DNA from: a virus
Reading direction: 5' to 3' (one strand)
Length of the DNA stretch: 30,239 nucleotides
Virus record (IMG/VR): IMGVR_UViG_3300013131_005618
Coordinates: 1-30,239 of that record
Position numbers and translations under genes: made by a program. Shown here piece after piece: positions 30,072 to 30,239 of this stretch. Numbering within the stretch: position 1 is the first letter of the stretch; every line of letters starts with the position of its first letter. The notes under the pieces were generated by a model. That model ran no database searches. It saw only the letters and a program-made list of their open reading frames with translations, and was not told where the DNA came from.

Positions 30072-30239
30072 ATGGATGTTTTATTGAATCAAAAAGAAGT
30101 CTGCAAAATCGTAACATTGTGCCGTGAGCAGATATGGAGGTTAGAAAAACGCGGTGAATTTCCGAAGCGGATAAAGTTAGGTGTTCGTCGTATCGCATGG
30201 CGAAAATCAGATATTGATAATTTTATTGCGGCGGCTTAG
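30072..30239 (+). CDS. AlpA-family regulator/excisionase-like protein
   Basis: A 55-residue protein starting MDVLLNQKEVCKIVTLCREQ. It has the AlpA/Xis winged-helix pattern: LLNQKEVCKIVTLCREQIWRL, then GEFPKRIKLGVRRIAWRKSDIDNFI. Proteins of this family activate phage/prophage genes or assist excision. AGGTG lies about 8 bases before the ATG. It diverges from the giant gene, and the window ends at its stop. If an integrase follows, this could be the excisionase. Confidence 0.85.
   Translation: MDVLLNQKEVCKIVTLCREQIWRLEKRGEFPKRIKLGVRRIAWRKSDIDNFIAAA

Overview
The window is most likely part of a temperate, podovirus-like phage or prophage of a Gram-negative bacterium, probably a gammaproteobacterium. 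This rests on compact ATGA/TGATG-coupled phage genes, a divergent repressor/Cro-like switch, a KilA-N antirepressor-type gene, replication and recombination genes (Prim-Pol primase, ThyX, Sak4-like ATPase, DUF669 protein, Cas4-like nuclease, two helicases), a lysis-type cell-wall hydrolase, and an 11-kb gene for a giant polyvalent or internal-virion-type protein. The DNA is moderately AT-rich. No terminase, portal, capsid, integrase, tRNA or CRISPR array is seen, so the host and the free or integrated state cannot be fixed.

Layout. 1-172: repeat-rich tail with four copies of GTCTCCGACCTT, two of which form a perfect hairpin. 173-5157 (minus): an early operon reading from the switch through a Cro-like protein, a winged-helix-type protein, ThyX, small phage proteins and a dUTPase tail remnant, then a terminator and the Prim-Pol primase. 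5158-5282: the switch, with two promoters sharing their -35 region. 5283-5765 (plus): repressor. 5798-7012 (minus): KilA-N gene with a long, hairpin-rich leader. 7154-9371: a terminator-bounded minus-strand cassette (moron-like) for a two-helix membrane protein, a large Cys-rich type IV prepilin-like protein and a 35-residue peptide. 9413-18571 (plus): the main replication/recombination operon, opened by a small membrane protein and a SleB-like hydrolase. It includes a Dda-like helicase carrying a 410-residue LAGLIDADG intein. 18575-18611: terminator between the converging units. 18614-29951 (minus): a 49-residue protein and the 3723-residue giant protein. 30072-30239 (plus): an AlpA-like regulator.

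The most unusual structure is at 22032-22655. A complete HNH endonuclease gene lies on the plus strand inside the minus-strand giant gene, and the giant frame stays open across it. The HNH codons lie exactly opposite the giant gene's codons, and the HNH gene uses none of the three codons (TTA, CTA, TCA) that would create stops in the giant frame. The insert falls in the zincin metallopeptidase domain, between HELGVH and the presumed downstream glutamate ligand, so the giant protein carries about 208 extra serine-rich residues that are the antisense translation of the endonuclease.

How the genes fit together: the repressor/Cro-like switch and KilA-N gene would control lysogeny; Prim-Pol, Dda-like and SF2 helicases, DUF669, Sak4-like and Cas4-like proteins would replicate and recombine the genome; ThyX supports nucleotide supply; the giant protein probably travels in the virion or acts on entry; the pilin cassette is a candidate host-altering accessory unit. 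These roles are family-based inference.
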